From contig VAWU01000063.1 in NCBI GenBank assembly GCA_005888325.1, forward strand, positions 11,245-48,505: DNA of 37,261 bases, written 5' to 3'. Made by a program: the position numbers and the translations under genes. Source of the stretch: Actinomycetota bacterium. GTDB taxonomy: Bacteria; Actinomycetota; Acidimicrobiia; Acidimicrobiales; AC-14. The stretch's first letter is position 1; every line of letters starts with the position of its first letter. Of this stretch, positions 17,709 to 25,909 are shown in pieces. The notes below the pieces were generated by a model. The model worked only from the letters and a program-made list of their open reading frames with translations, searched no databases and had not been told where the DNA came from.

Positions 17709-18254
17709 ATGCGCAAGGTGACCGCAGGTTTGTTCAGCTCGATCGACGGTGTCGTCCAGGCACCCAATGAATGGCAGCCCGCCTTCGACGACGAGATGGG
17801 CGCGGCGTTGTCCCGCATGCTCGAGGAGCAGGACGCTGTGCTGCTCGGCCGGGTGACCTTCGCCGAATGGGCGGGTTACTGGCCCACCTCGACCGACGAG
17901 CCATTCGCGACCTGGATCAACACAACGCCGAAGTACGTCGCCTCCACGACCCTCGACTCGGTCGACCACTGGTCGAACAGCACCCTCATCAAGGGTTCGG
18001 TCGCCGACTTCGTCGCCGAGCTGCGCCGGCAGCAGGGCGGAACAATCGGTACGGCCGGCAGCCCCACGCTGGTTCGGTACCTGATCGAACACGGGCTCCT
18101 CGACGAGCTCACCCTGATGATCAGCCCCGTCGTGGCCGGCGGGGGACGCACGCGACTGTTTCCCGATGATGCGGCGCTGACCAACTTCGAGCTCGTCGAG
18201 GCCCTGCCGACAAGCAGTGGCGCGGTGATCGCCACCTACCATCCGATCCGATAG
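17709..18254 (+). CDS. Dihydrofolate reductase / RibD C-terminal-family protein
   Basis: 181 residues with the DHFR-like fold seen in RibD C-terminal domain proteins: MRKVTAGLFSSIDGVVQAP at the N-terminus, LLGRVTFAEWAGYW, and the closing LIEHGLLDELTLMISPVVAGGG. These are NADPH-binding reductases, mostly without assigned substrates; it is not a true folate DHFR. The ATG at 17709 follows AAAGGA at 9 nt. The frame is open far upstream, but that stretch is antisense to DUF6069. A predicted ECF42 promoter lies just upstream, and such reductases are plausible stress-regulon members. Confidence 0.88.
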   Translation: MRKVTAGLFSSIDGVVQAPNEWQPAFDDEMGAALSRMLEEQDAVLLGRVTFAEWAGYWPTSTDEPFATWINTTPKYVASTTLDSVDHWSNSTLIKGSVADFVAELRRQQGGTIGTAGSPTLVRYLIEHGLLDELTLMISPVVAGGGRTRLFPDDAALTNFELVEALPTSSGAVIATYHPIR

Positions 18255-18258
18255 CGCT

Positions 18259-18933
18259 TCACTTCGTGTCGTCGCCGGGTTCGTCGTGCCAGATCCACCA
18301 CGCGTAGGGCGGGGTCTGAGGGTAGCCCTCCGGCGAGTCCTCCCACTCCTCTTGGCGCCCGAGCGCGGTCATGTCGAGGTAGCTCCAGGTGCTCCCCATC
18401 GCCTCGTCGCCGCGGACGTTGATGAAGTAGGTGCGGAACACGCGGTCCCCGTCGCGGATGAACGCATTCGTGCCGTGCCACTCGTCAACACCGAAGTCGG
18501 CGTCGAAGCCGTCCCTCATCGTGTACCACGGCATCTCCCAACCCATCCGCGCCTTCACCCGCGCAATGTCTGCCTGCGGCGCCCGCGAGGCGAAGACGAG
18601 AGTGGTGTCGCGGGCGTTCAGATGGGCGACGTGAGCGACCTGATCGGCCACCATGGAGCACCCGATGCAGGCATGTTCGGGCCAGCCGGACACGCCCGGT
18701 TCGAAGAAGGCGCGGTAGACGATCAGCTGACGGCGACCGTCGAACAGGTCGAGAAGGCTCGCCTTGCCATCGGGGCCGTCGAACTCGTAGTCCTTCTCCA
18801 CGGCCAGCCACGGCATCCGCCGACGCTCGGCAGCCAACGCGTCACGAGCGCGGGTCAGCTCCTTCTCCTTCACGAGCAGCTGCTGACGCGCGGCCTCCCA
18901 CTCGTCGGGCGACACGATCGGGGGTGTATCCAT
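18259..18933 (-). CDS. DUF899 thioredoxin-like protein
   Basis: 224 residues. An N-terminal coiled segment (WEAARQQLLVKEKELTRARD) leads into a thioredoxin-like domain: LLDLFDGRRQLIVYRAFFEP and ACIGCSMVADQ, whose CIGC gives a CxxC-like pair, followed by VFASRAP and TMRDGFDADFGV. The end is Trp-rich (YAWWIWHDEPGD), as in the family. The function of DUF899 is not established; a redox or detoxification role is the usual guess. The ATG has AGGAG 6-7 nt upstream. It is divergent from an ArsR-family regulator across a 68-nt segment holding a clear dyad operator, so it is probably controlled by that regulator. Confidence 0.88.
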   Translation of the reverse strand: MDTPPIVSPDEWEAARQQLLVKEKELTRARDALAAERRRMPWLAVEKDYEFDGPDGKASLLDLFDGRRQLIVYRAFFEPGVSGWPEHACIGCSMVADQVAHVAHLNARDTTLVFASRAPQADIARVKARMGWEMPWYTMRDGFDADFGVDEWHGTNAFIRDGDRVFRTYFINVRGDEAMGSTWSYLDMTALGRQEEWEDSPEGYPQTPPYAWWIWHDEPGDDTK

Positions 18934-18964
18934 GTCGAGCTCCTATCGACTGCCAGAGATTCAG

Positions 18965-18996
18965 TTGACACTTACGTAAGTAATCGCTTACGTTAG
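18965..18996 (+). promoter_or_regulatory. Leaderless promoter with ArsR-type operator
   Basis: A consensus -35 TTGACA (18965-18970), 18 nt, TACGTT (18989-18994), then 7 nt to the GTG at 19002, predicting a leaderless ArsR transcript. The spacer begins with the perfect palindrome CTTACGTAAG (18971-18980), repeated as CTTACGTTAG (18987-18996) one and a half turns away. Both fit an ArsR-family operator blocking the promoter, and could also control the divergent DUF899 gene. Confidence 0.6.
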
Positions 18997-19001
18997 CAGG
19001 T

Positions 19002-19319
19002 GTGGATGCAGCCCTCAAGGCGTTGGCGGAACCACGTCGCCGGGAGATCGTCCGGCTGGTGTGGGGTCGCGAGCTTCCGGCCACCGACATCGCGGACCAC
19101 TTCGCTGAGGTCACTCGATCCGCGATCTCGCAGCATCTCGGTGTCCTCAAGGCGGCCGGGCTCGTGATCGAGCGTCGCGATGGGACGCGCCGGCTGTATC
19201 GAGCAGACCGAGCGGAGATGAAGAAGCTCCGAAAGTCCCTCGACGACTACTGGACCACTGGGCTCGAGCGACTGCGTGACGTCGCCGAGGCCGCCCAAAG
19301 AGAGAAGGAGAAGCGCTGA
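19002..19319 (+). CDS. ArsR-family transcriptional regulator
   Basis: 105 residues forming one winged-helix domain: LKALAEPRRREIVRLVWGRE, the recognition helix TRSAISQHLGVLKAAGLV, and the wing ERRDGTRRLYRA. There are no cysteines, so it is not a classical thiol metal sensor. It matches the ArsR subgroup paired with SRPBCC proteins, whose signals are mostly unknown. The GTG start is probably leaderless. It overlaps the next gene by one base (TGATG), so this is an operon. Autorepression through CTTACGTAAG is predicted. Confidence 0.92.
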   Translation: MDAALKALAEPRRREIVRLVWGRELPATDIADHFAEVTRSAISQHLGVLKAAGLVIERRDGTRRLYRADRAEMKKLRKSLDDYWTTGLERLRDVAEAAQREKEKR

Positions 19320-19759
19320 TGGCCGAACTCGTGCGCGAGATCATGATCGATGCGACGCCGGAGACGATCTGGCCGTTCCTGACCGAGCCCGGAAAACACA
19401 TCGAGTGGGACGGCACGGTGGCGGAGATCGACCCACGACCGGGTGGCGTGTACCGCGTGCTGGTCGCCGGCCAGCACCAGTCGGCGGGGGAGTACGTCGA
19501 GGTCGATCCGATGAGAAAGGTCGTCTTCACCTTTGGCTGGGAACAGGAGGGTCATCCGATCCCGCCCGGGTCGACCACGGTCGAGATCACGTTGCAGCCC
19601 GAAGGGGACAAAACGCGCGTGCGCCTTGTTCACCGCGGGCTGCCCGACGACGCCGTCGAGGATCATGGCGCCGGGTGGGCGCACTACCTGCAGCGGTTGG
19701 CGGTGCGCGTCGGTGGCGACGATCCCGGCCCGGACATCGGACCCGGAGCAGGCGACTGA
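19319..19759 (+). CDS. SRPBCC / AHSA1-like protein
   Basis: 146 residues of the START-like helix-grip fold: VREIMIDATPETIWPFLTEPGKHIEW, then ...FTFGWEQEGHPIPPGSTTVEITLQP and the C-terminal helix DHGAGWAHYLQRLAVRV. This is the standard partner of ArsR regulators in actinobacteria, with a predicted hydrophobic ligand cavity and no assigned reaction. An AAGGAG ribosome site lies within the end of the arsR gene (19305-19310), and the ATG overlaps its stop by one base. The stop is in turn overlapped by the next ATG. Confidence 0.9.
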   Translation: MAELVREIMIDATPETIWPFLTEPGKHIEWDGTVAEIDPRPGGVYRVLVAGQHQSAGEYVEVDPMRKVVFTFGWEQEGHPIPPGSTTVEITLQPEGDKTRVRLVHRGLPDDAVEDHGAGWAHYLQRLAVRVGGDDPGPDIGPGAGD

Positions 19760-20319
19760 TGGACATCGTCAAGCTGCACGACCGGGCGCTCGAGGCGACA
19801 ACGTCGATCGTGGCCAGCACCGCCGCATCACAGTTCGGCGCACCGACTCCGTGCGACGAGTTCGATGTGCGCGGTCTGCTCAATCACATGATCGGCGGCA
19901 ACCGTCGCTTCGTGAAGATCGCACACGGCGAGCCCGGAGAGTCGGTGCCGGCGACCGGTGACTTCGTCCGCAACGACGCACTCACTCCGTATCGCGAGTC
20001 GGCCGACGCGGTGTCGAAGGCATGGAGCGATCCGTCCGTGTTGGAGAGAACCGTGCATTTGCCGTTTGGCGAGTTCCCGGGTGCTTTCGCCATCGGGATC
20101 CACACGGTCGAGGTGATCGTGCACGGTTGGGACCTGGCAAAGGCAACCGGACAAGCGACCGAGCTCGATCCGGAGCTGCATGCGGTGGCGTGGCAGAACT
20201 GCAAGGACATCGACGACAGCTTCCGTGGTCCGGGTCGACCATTCGGTCCCGCCGTGACCGCACCGGCCGGCGCAAGTGACACGGCCCGGCTGATGGCCTG
20301 GCTCGGACGACGCCCCTAG
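19759..20319 (+). CDS. TIGR03086-family (DinB / maleylpyruvate-isomerase-like) protein
   Basis: 186 residues: a four-helix metal-binding bundle of the mycothiol-dependent-isomerase type (LHDRALEATTSIVAS, CDEFDVRGLLNHMIGGNRRF, GIHTVEVIVHGWDLAKATG). H-to-H spacing (N-H-M at helix 2, H-x3-V..HGWD at helix 4) fits the family's metal site. It is the third gene of the operon, overlapping the SRPBCC stop by one base. Members are often linked to mycothiol chemistry, but this protein's substrate is unknown. Confidence 0.88.
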   Translation: MDIVKLHDRALEATTSIVASTAASQFGAPTPCDEFDVRGLLNHMIGGNRRFVKIAHGEPGESVPATGDFVRNDALTPYRESADAVSKAWSDPSVLERTVHLPFGEFPGAFAIGIHTVEVIVHGWDLAKATGQATELDPELHAVAWQNCKDIDDSFRGPGRPFGPAVTAPAGASDTARLMAWLGRRP

Positions 20320-20350
20320 CACAGCGACGAGCGGCGCTACCTTCTGCGCA

Positions 20351-20992
20351 ATGACGAGGATCGCGCTCGCGGCGGCGGTCGAGGAGGCGGCGGCGCGTGA
20401 CCCGGTGCTGTCGAACCTGGTCTCGCTGGTCGGGGTGGTCAAGCACCGGCCACGCAACGCCGACGGACCCTTCGGAGCGTTGGCCCGTGCGATCGTGTTC
20501 CAGCAGCTCGCTGGTCGCGCGGCCCAAGCCATTCTCGGCCGTGTGGTCGTTGCCGCCGGCGGCCATCTCACCGCTGATGCGCTGAGCGTCACCGCTGATG
20601 AGGATCTGCGCGCAGCAGGGCTCTCGGCGAACAAGCTCGCGGCGTTGCGCGATCTGACAGCCAAGGTGCTCGACGGAACGGTCGACTTCTCCAGATTCGG
20701 GCGTCAATCCGACGACGCCATCATCGACCAGCTCATCGGTGTGCGCGGCATCGGCCATTGGACGGCAGAGATGTTCCTCATGTTCGAGCTCCGGAGACTG
20801 GATGTTTGGCCGGTCGACGACCTCGGTGTGCGGCAGGGATACGGGCTCGCATGGGGCATCGACCCGCCGCCGACACCGAAACCGCTGCTCGCCCTCGGCG
20901 AGCCGTTTCGCCCTTACCGCTCCGTACTCGCCCGCTACTGCTGGGAGGCCGTCGCGCTCCACCGCGGCGGAACCGACCCCAGCCTGCGATAG
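20351..20992 (+). CDS. DNA-3-methyladenine glycosylase II (AlkA-like, HhH-GPD)
   Basis: 213 residues. The helix-hairpin-helix glycosylase core is clear: FGALARAIVFQQLAGRAAQAIL, the hairpin LIGVRGIGHWTAEMF, and WPVDDLGV, where D157 is the likely catalytic Asp. It would remove alkylated purines in base excision repair. The N-terminal TBP-like domain of E. coli AlkA is absent, as in many short bacterial AlkA proteins. The ATG at 20351 has no strong ribosome site. It is 31 nt downstream of the previous gene and may be read through from that operon. Confidence 0.9.
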   Translation: MTRIALAAAVEEAAARDPVLSNLVSLVGVVKHRPRNADGPFGALARAIVFQQLAGRAAQAILGRVVVAAGGHLTADALSVTADEDLRAAGLSANKLAALRDLTAKVLDGTVDFSRFGRQSDDAIIDQLIGVRGIGHWTAEMFLMFELRRLDVWPVDDLGVRQGYGLAWGIDPPPTPKPLLALGEPFRPYRSVLARYCWEAVALHRGGTDPSLR

Positions 20993-20993
20993 A

Positions 20994-21012
20994 CCGTCGC
21001 GAACGGCGACGG
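20994..21012. terminator. GC-rich hairpin after the glycosylase gene
   Basis: CCGTCGC (20994-21000) pairs with GCGACGG (21006-21012) around a 5-nt loop, starting one base after the TAG stop. There is no T tract, so it may be a weak intrinsic terminator or a stabilising 3' hairpin. It separates the repair gene from the thiolase operon. Confidence 0.4.
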
Positions 21013-21083
21013 GTCTGGACTTGCGCTCGATCCGGCGACTCATCAAGGGTGCAGGGCGTTCCCGACGGAGGAGGAGCACCGCG

Positions 21084-22319
21084 ATGACTGATGCCTTCGT
21101 TCTCGGTGGCGTGCGAACCCCGGTCGGACGCTACGGCGGCTCCCTGTCGCACATCCGCACCGACGACCTGCTCGGCCAGACGATGGTCGCGGCGTGCGAG
21201 CGAGTCGGGGTTCCGCTGGACCGGATCGAGGACATAGCGGCGGGCTGCGTCAACGTGGCGCACGAGGGGATGGGCGACATCGCGCGCTGGGCCGCGCTGG
21301 CGGCGGGCTTCCCGGATTCGGTCCCGGCGGCGACCGTGAACCGGTTCTGCGCGTCGTCGCTGACGTGCGCCATCCAGCTCGCCCACGCGATTCGCGCGGG
21401 CGAGCTCGGCGTCGGTCTCGCGGGCGGGGTCGAGTCGATGTCACGCTCGGGCTGGGCGCTGATCAAGGGCGACGCGCCGTTCATGCCGCGTGGACCGGTT
21501 CTGATGCTCGACACGATGTGGGCCGGCGCAGGTGGCCCGCCGAACCCGGCCCTGCTCGCCAGAGACGCGTACATCGACATGATGCGGACCGCGCAGAACG
21601 TCGCCGACAACTACAAGCTGTCCCGCGAGGAGATCGACGCCTTCGCGTTGCGCTCCCACCTGCACGCGGCCGCGGCGCGCGATTCTGGACGGCTCGCGCT
21701 GGAGATCCATCCGATCGAGGTCCCGGCGAGCCGCAAGGAGCCCGGGCGCACGTTCGAGCACGACGAAAGCATTCGCGCGGACACGACGGCCGAGAAGCTC
21801 GCCGCGCTCCCGGCTCAGCCGAACACCACCCAGATGACGGCCGGGAACTCCTCGCCGCTGAACGACGGCGCGAGCGCCGTCGTGCTCGCGAGCGCCGGGG
21901 CGGCGAACGAGCTCGGCGCGGAGCCGCTCGCGCGCGTGGTCGCGTCGGCGACCCACGCGCTCGATCCGCGGATCATGGGGATCGCCCCGGCGTTCGCGAT
22001 CCCGAAGGCGCTCGACCGGGCCGGCCTGACCCCGCAACAGATCGACGTCTGGGAGATCCACGAGGCGTACGCCGCGGTCGCGGTCGCGATCCTGCGGGAG
22101 CTACCCGAGCAGCTCGACGGGTTCCACGTCCCCGACGAGCGCCTGAACCCGAACGGCGGCGCGGTCGCGATCGGCCATCCGTTCGGATCATCGGGTACCC
22201 GCTACGTGCTCACGCTCGCGACCGAGTTGCGCGAGCGCGGAGCACGCTACGGCGTGCTCGGCGTGTGCGTCGGCTCGGGCCAGGGCGTCGCGCTGGTCCT
22301 CGAGAACCCCTCGGCATGA
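21084..22319 (+). CDS. Thiolase (acetyl-CoA acyltransferase family)
   Basis: 411 residues, normal thiolase length. Nucleophile C89 (NRFCASSL), H326 (HEAYAAV, replacing the more common NEAFA), H365 (GHPFGSSGTR) and C395 (CVGSGQG) make a complete active site. CVGSGQG departs from the usual CIGGGxG. The reaction is CoA-dependent cleavage of 3-ketoacyl-CoA or the reverse condensation. The ATG has GGAGGAGGAG upstream; longer in-frame sequence lies antisense to repair-gene coding and is not real. It begins a three-gene run with an aldehyde dehydrogenase and a TPP enzyme, so a degradative role is likely. Confidence 0.92.
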   Translation: MTDAFVLGGVRTPVGRYGGSLSHIRTDDLLGQTMVAACERVGVPLDRIEDIAAGCVNVAHEGMGDIARWAALAAGFPDSVPAATVNRFCASSLTCAIQLAHAIRAGELGVGLAGGVESMSRSGWALIKGDAPFMPRGPVLMLDTMWAGAGGPPNPALLARDAYIDMMRTAQNVADNYKLSREEIDAFALRSHLHAAAARDSGRLALEIHPIEVPASRKEPGRTFEHDESIRADTTAEKLAALPAQPNTTQMTAGNSSPLNDGASAVVLASAGAANELGAEPLARVVASATHALDPRIMGIAPAFAIPKALDRAGLTPQQIDVWEIHEAYAAVAVAILRELPEQLDGFHVPDERLNPNGGAVAIGHPFGSSGTRYVLTLATELRERGARYGVLGVCVGSGQGVALVLENPSA

Positions 22320-22383
22320 CGGGAGCCCGATCGACCGTGGCGGGCGGGCCAGGGCGACCGCTCTCAATCGAAGGAGAACGAGC

Positions 22384-23802
22384 GTGAGCGTGCGAACGAT
22401 CGATCCCGCGACGGGCGAGCCGGTTGCGACGCATGAGGAGACGGGCGCGGCCGAGCTCGAGGGGATGCTCGATCTCGCCCGTGAGCGTGCGGTTCGCTGG
22501 GCGGCGGTTCCACCGGAGCGGCGCGCGAAGTCGCTGCGGGATCTGGCAGCCGCGCTGCGGTCGGACGCGGGCGCACTCGCGGCGCTGGCGACGCGTGAGA
22601 TGGGAAAGCCGCTCGCCGAAAGCCAAGCCGAGGTGGAGAAGTGCGCGGTGGCATGTGACTGGTTTGCCGATCACGCGCCGGACCTGCTGCGCCCCGAGGA
22701 GGTGAGCACTGGCGCGATGCGCACCCGGTTGGCCTACCAGCCGCTCGGCGTCATTCTCGCGATCATGCCTTGGAACTTCCCGTACTGGCAGGTGATTCGC
22801 GCCCTCGCGCCTGCACTCGCGGCCGGCAATGTGGTGATGCTCAAGCATGCGCCGTCGACGACGGGGTGCGCGCTGGAGCTGGCCGCTACGGTTCTGCGCG
22901 CCGGACTTCCCGAAGGTCTGTTCTCGGCGATTGTGGTGAACGCGGAGCGCACCGACGAGGTCGCGTCGAGCGTGATCGCCGACCGTCGCATCGCGGGGGT
23001 TACGTTCACCGGGTCGACCCGCGCCGGACGGGCCGTGGCGGCGAGGGCCGGCCAGGCCCTGAAGAAGTGCGTGCTGGAGCTCGGCGGCAGCGACCCGTTC
23101 GTCGTGCTCGCCGACGCGGACCTGGAGAGCGCAGCGGCCTGGGCCGCTCGCAGCCGCTTCCAGAACACCGGTCAATCGTGCATCGCGGCGAAGCGGATCA
23201 TCGTCGAGCAGGCGGTCGCGGACGAGTTCAACGAGCATCTGCTTCGGCGAGTCCGTGAGCTCCGGGTCGGCGATCCCACTGAGCCCGGCGTCACGATCGG
23301 ACCGCTGGCGCGCGTCGAACTGCGCGACGCGGTGGAGCGCCAGGTGCGCGAGTCGGTGCGCCAGGGTGCCCGCGTCGTGATCGGCGGCGAGGCGCCCGAC
23401 CGGCCCGGCTACTTCTATCTTCCGACCGTTCTCGACGAGGTCGAGCCCGGGATGCCGGTGCTCGAGGAGGAGGTCTTCGGCCCGGCCGTGCCGATCATGC
23501 GGGCGGGTGACGCCGAGCACGCGCTGGCGCTCGCGAACCAGACCACCTATGGCTTGGGCAGCGCGATCTGGACGTCGGATCTCGAGCGCGGCGAGGAGTT
23601 CGCGACGCGCTTGCAGGCCGGTCATACGGCGGTCAACGGCATGACGGTCTCCGATCCGCGCTTGCCGTTCGGCGGCATCAAAGAGTCGGGCTACGGTCGA
23701 GAGCTGTTCCGCCACGGCTTGCTCGAGTTCGTGAACGCACACGCGATCGTTGTCAACGCCCCGCGGGGCCCGGATGACGATCGAAGGACTGCAAGCGAAT
23801 GA
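22384..23802 (+). CDS. NAD(P)-dependent aldehyde dehydrogenase (succinate-semialdehyde dehydrogenase-like)
   Basis: 472 residues, full length. Catalytic set: N131 (MPWNFPYWQ), E232 (LELGGSDPF) and C266 (TGQSCIAAKR). The sequence around the cysteine and the start RTIDPATGEPV fit the succinate-semialdehyde dehydrogenase branch, which oxidises aldehydes to acids. The GTG start is preceded by AAGGAGAACGAGC. It lies 64 nt after the thiolase and 15 nt before the TPP enzyme, so one operon is likely. It may oxidise the aldehyde that the neighbouring TPP enzyme releases. Confidence 0.92.
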   Translation: MSVRTIDPATGEPVATHEETGAAELEGMLDLARERAVRWAAVPPERRAKSLRDLAAALRSDAGALAALATREMGKPLAESQAEVEKCAVACDWFADHAPDLLRPEEVSTGAMRTRLAYQPLGVILAIMPWNFPYWQVIRALAPALAAGNVVMLKHAPSTTGCALELAATVLRAGLPEGLFSAIVVNAERTDEVASSVIADRRIAGVTFTGSTRAGRAVAARAGQALKKCVLELGGSDPFVVLADADLESAAAWAARSRFQNTGQSCIAAKRIIVEQAVADEFNEHLLRRVRELRVGDPTEPGVTIGPLARVELRDAVERQVRESVRQGARVVIGGEAPDRPGYFYLPTVLDEVEPGMPVLEEEVFGPAVPIMRAGDAEHALALANQTTYGLGSAIWTSDLERGEEFATRLQAGHTAVNGMTVSDPRLPFGGIKESGYGRELFRHGLLEFVNAHAIVVNAPRGPDDDRRTASE

Positions 23803-23817
23803 GGGACAGGAGCTGCG

Positions 23818-25485
23818 ATGTCGAGCCGAGAATCGGAGGGTGGCGTCGCGCGTCTGATCGTGCGCTGCTTGGAGAACGAGGGCGTCTCTCACGTCTTCGG
23901 TATCCCGGGTGAGGAGAACATCCACTTCGTCGACGCGCTGTCAGAGTCCTCGATCCACTACGTGCTCGTGCGCCATGAGCAGGCCGCGTCGTTCATGGCC
24001 GAGGTGTACGGCCGCCTGACGGGGAAGGCCGGGGTCTGCTCTTCGACGCTCGGTCCCGGCGCGATCAACCTGCTGCTGGGCGTGGCGGATGCCACCACGA
24101 ACTCCACGCCTGTCGTGGCGCTGTCGGCGCAGGTGGGCATGAATCGGTCGTTCAAGGAGTCTCACCAGGGCATCGACCTCGTGTCGATGTTCAGGCCTGC
24201 GACCAAGTGGTCGGAGTTGCTCGCGACGCCGGACGCAGTGCCGGAGATGATCCGCAAGGCGTTCAAGCTGGCGCAGACGGAGCGCCCGGGCGCCGTCTAC
24301 CTCGCGGTGCCCGAGGATGTCGAGAGAGCGGCTGCCCACGACGGCGCCCGGCCGCTGGTGGTCAACACACCTCGCCCGGACGAGCCTTCGGCGAGCCAGC
24401 TGCGCCGTGCGGCGGACGTCCTGCGCGCCGCCCGGAACCCAATCGTGCTCGCGGGGCACGGCGCGGCGCGTGCCCGTGCAAGCGACGCACTGCGCCGCTT
24501 CGCCGAGACGCTCGGCGTGCCGGTGGCCACGACGTTCCACGGCAAGGGGGTCTTTCCGGATGACCATCCGCAGGCCCTCGGCGCGGTCGGCTTCATGCGC
24601 CACGACTACGTGAACTTCGGGTTCGATCACGCCGACGCGATCGTTGCCGTCGGTTACGAGCTGCAGGAGTTCGACCCCGTTCGGATCAATCCGAACTGCG
24701 ACAAGAAGATCGTCCATATCCATCGATTCCCTGCCGAGGTCGACCTCCACTACGAGATCGAGGTCGGCCTGCAATCGGACATCGGCCGCACCCTGGACGC
24801 GCTGGCCGCCGAGGTCGGTCGGCGCTTCGACCCCGACATCGAAGAGCAGCGGATCCGCGCCATGCTCGCCGGTGAGCTCGAGCGCGGGCGACGGGACAAC
24901 CGGTTCCCCGTCGCCCCCGCGCGGATCGTGGCCGACACCCGTGCCGCGCTCAGACGGGACGACATCGTCCTCGTTGACACAGGCGCCCTGAAGATGTGGA
25001 TGGCGCGGCTCTACCCGACGTATGAGCCGAACACGTGCCTGATCTCAAACGGCCTGTCGACGATGGCTTGGACGCTGCCCGGGGCCATCGGCGCCAAGAT
25101 CGCGCGCCCCGAGGCCCGCGTCCTCGTCGCGACCGGCGACGGGGCGTTCATGATGAACTCGCAGGAGATCGAGACGGCGCGGCGCGAGCGAATCCCGATG
25201 GTCGTGCTGATCTGGGTCGACGACGAGTACGGGCTGATCAAATGGAAGATGGAGGTCGAGCTCGGGCACAGCATCGACACGGCGTTCGGCAACCCTGACT
25301 TCGTCGCCTACGCCGAGAGCTTCGGAGCCCGTGGATACCGCATCGACACGGCAGACGAGCTGCTGCCCACCCTCCGCCAAGCCCTCGCCGACGACACCGT
25401 TTCGGTGATCTCGTGCCCCGTCGACTACTCGGCCAACCTGCAGCTGACCGATGCGCTCGGCGAGCTCGACGAGTCGCTCTCGTGA
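23818..25485 (+). CDS. Thiamine-diphosphate enzyme, acetolactate-synthase-like large subunit
   Basis: 555 residues with the three-domain POX/ALS layout. The cofactor-activating Glu is E54 (RHEQAASFM); GIPGEEN stands at the N-terminus; the TPP/Mg motif GDGAFMMNSQEIETA begins at G440 and continues to VDDEYG. Unlike biosynthetic IlvB it has no regulatory-subunit gene nearby, and its company (aldehyde dehydrogenase, thiolase) is catabolic. Catabolic acetolactate synthase or a 2-keto-acid decarboxylase/carboligase are both possible. The ATG at 23818 follows CAGGAG at 6 nt. Confidence 0.85.
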   Translation: MSSRESEGGVARLIVRCLENEGVSHVFGIPGEENIHFVDALSESSIHYVLVRHEQAASFMAEVYGRLTGKAGVCSSTLGPGAINLLLGVADATTNSTPVVALSAQVGMNRSFKESHQGIDLVSMFRPATKWSELLATPDAVPEMIRKAFKLAQTERPGAVYLAVPEDVERAAAHDGARPLVVNTPRPDEPSASQLRRAADVLRAARNPIVLAGHGAARARASDALRRFAETLGVPVATTFHGKGVFPDDHPQALGAVGFMRHDYVNFGFDHADAIVAVGYELQEFDPVRINPNCDKKIVHIHRFPAEVDLHYEIEVGLQSDIGRTLDALAAEVGRRFDPDIEEQRIRAMLAGELERGRRDNRFPVAPARIVADTRAALRRDDIVLVDTGALKMWMARLYPTYEPNTCLISNGLSTMAWTLPGAIGAKIARPEARVLVATGDGAFMMNSQEIETARRERIPMVVLIWVDDEYGLIKWKMEVELGHSIDTAFGNPDFVAYAESFGARGYRIDTADELLPTLRQALADDTVSVISCPVDYSANLQLTDALGELDESLS

Positions 25486-25618
25486 CCGCGCCTCTCAGCT
25501 GGAGATGTCATGGCTGAGTTCTTCGCCTACGCGGCCGAGCGCATTACTGTGTCGATCGGGCCATGGTCACACTCGTTCGTGCTCGCAAGGTCGATCAGCT
25601 TGCTCCGAGGAAGCTCGC

Positions 25619-25909
25619 GTGAGCGAGTCCTGCACGCACCTCGACCAGGCCGTCGACGTCACCCCGAGCAGCACCGGGTGCGAGGACTGCCTGCGCATCG
25701 GCGGCCAGTGGGTGCACCTGCGGATGTGCATGTCCTGTGGCCACGTCGGCTGCTGTGACAACTCGCCGAACCGCCACGCCACCGCGCACTTCGCCTCACA
25801 GCACCACCCGATCATCCAGTCCTACGAACCGGGTGAGGACTGGTGGTACTGCTACCTCGACGATCTCGCCTTCACGGTCGACGGCGCCGCGTCGTTCGCC
25901 CACCCCTGA
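25619..25909 (+). CDS. UBP-type zinc-finger protein
   Basis: 96 residues, one ZnF-UBP domain: CTHLD, then CEDC, CMSCGHVGCCD and the His-rich NRHATAHFASQHHPIIQS, followed by WWYCYLD. The Cys/His set matches the three-zinc UBP finger that in eukaryotes binds ubiquitin C-termini. Free-standing bacterial versions are common in actinobacteria and have no proven role. The GTG at 25619 has GAGGAA 7-8 nt upstream. Its last 58 nt overlap the convergent FAD oxidoreductase gene. The 133 bases between the TPP gene and this one hold a short open frame that I do not consider a gene. Confidence 0.9.
   Translation: MSESCTHLDQAVDVTPSSTGCEDCLRIGGQWVHLRMCMSCGHVGCCDNSPNRHATAHFASQHHPIIQSYEPGEDWWYCYLDDLAFTVDGAASFAHP

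Noticed and set aside
25486-25618. A short forward frame starting MAEFFAYAAERITVS before the zinc-finger gene.
   Set aside because: No convincing ribosome site, it runs across the zinc-finger gene in another frame, and no family is recognisable.
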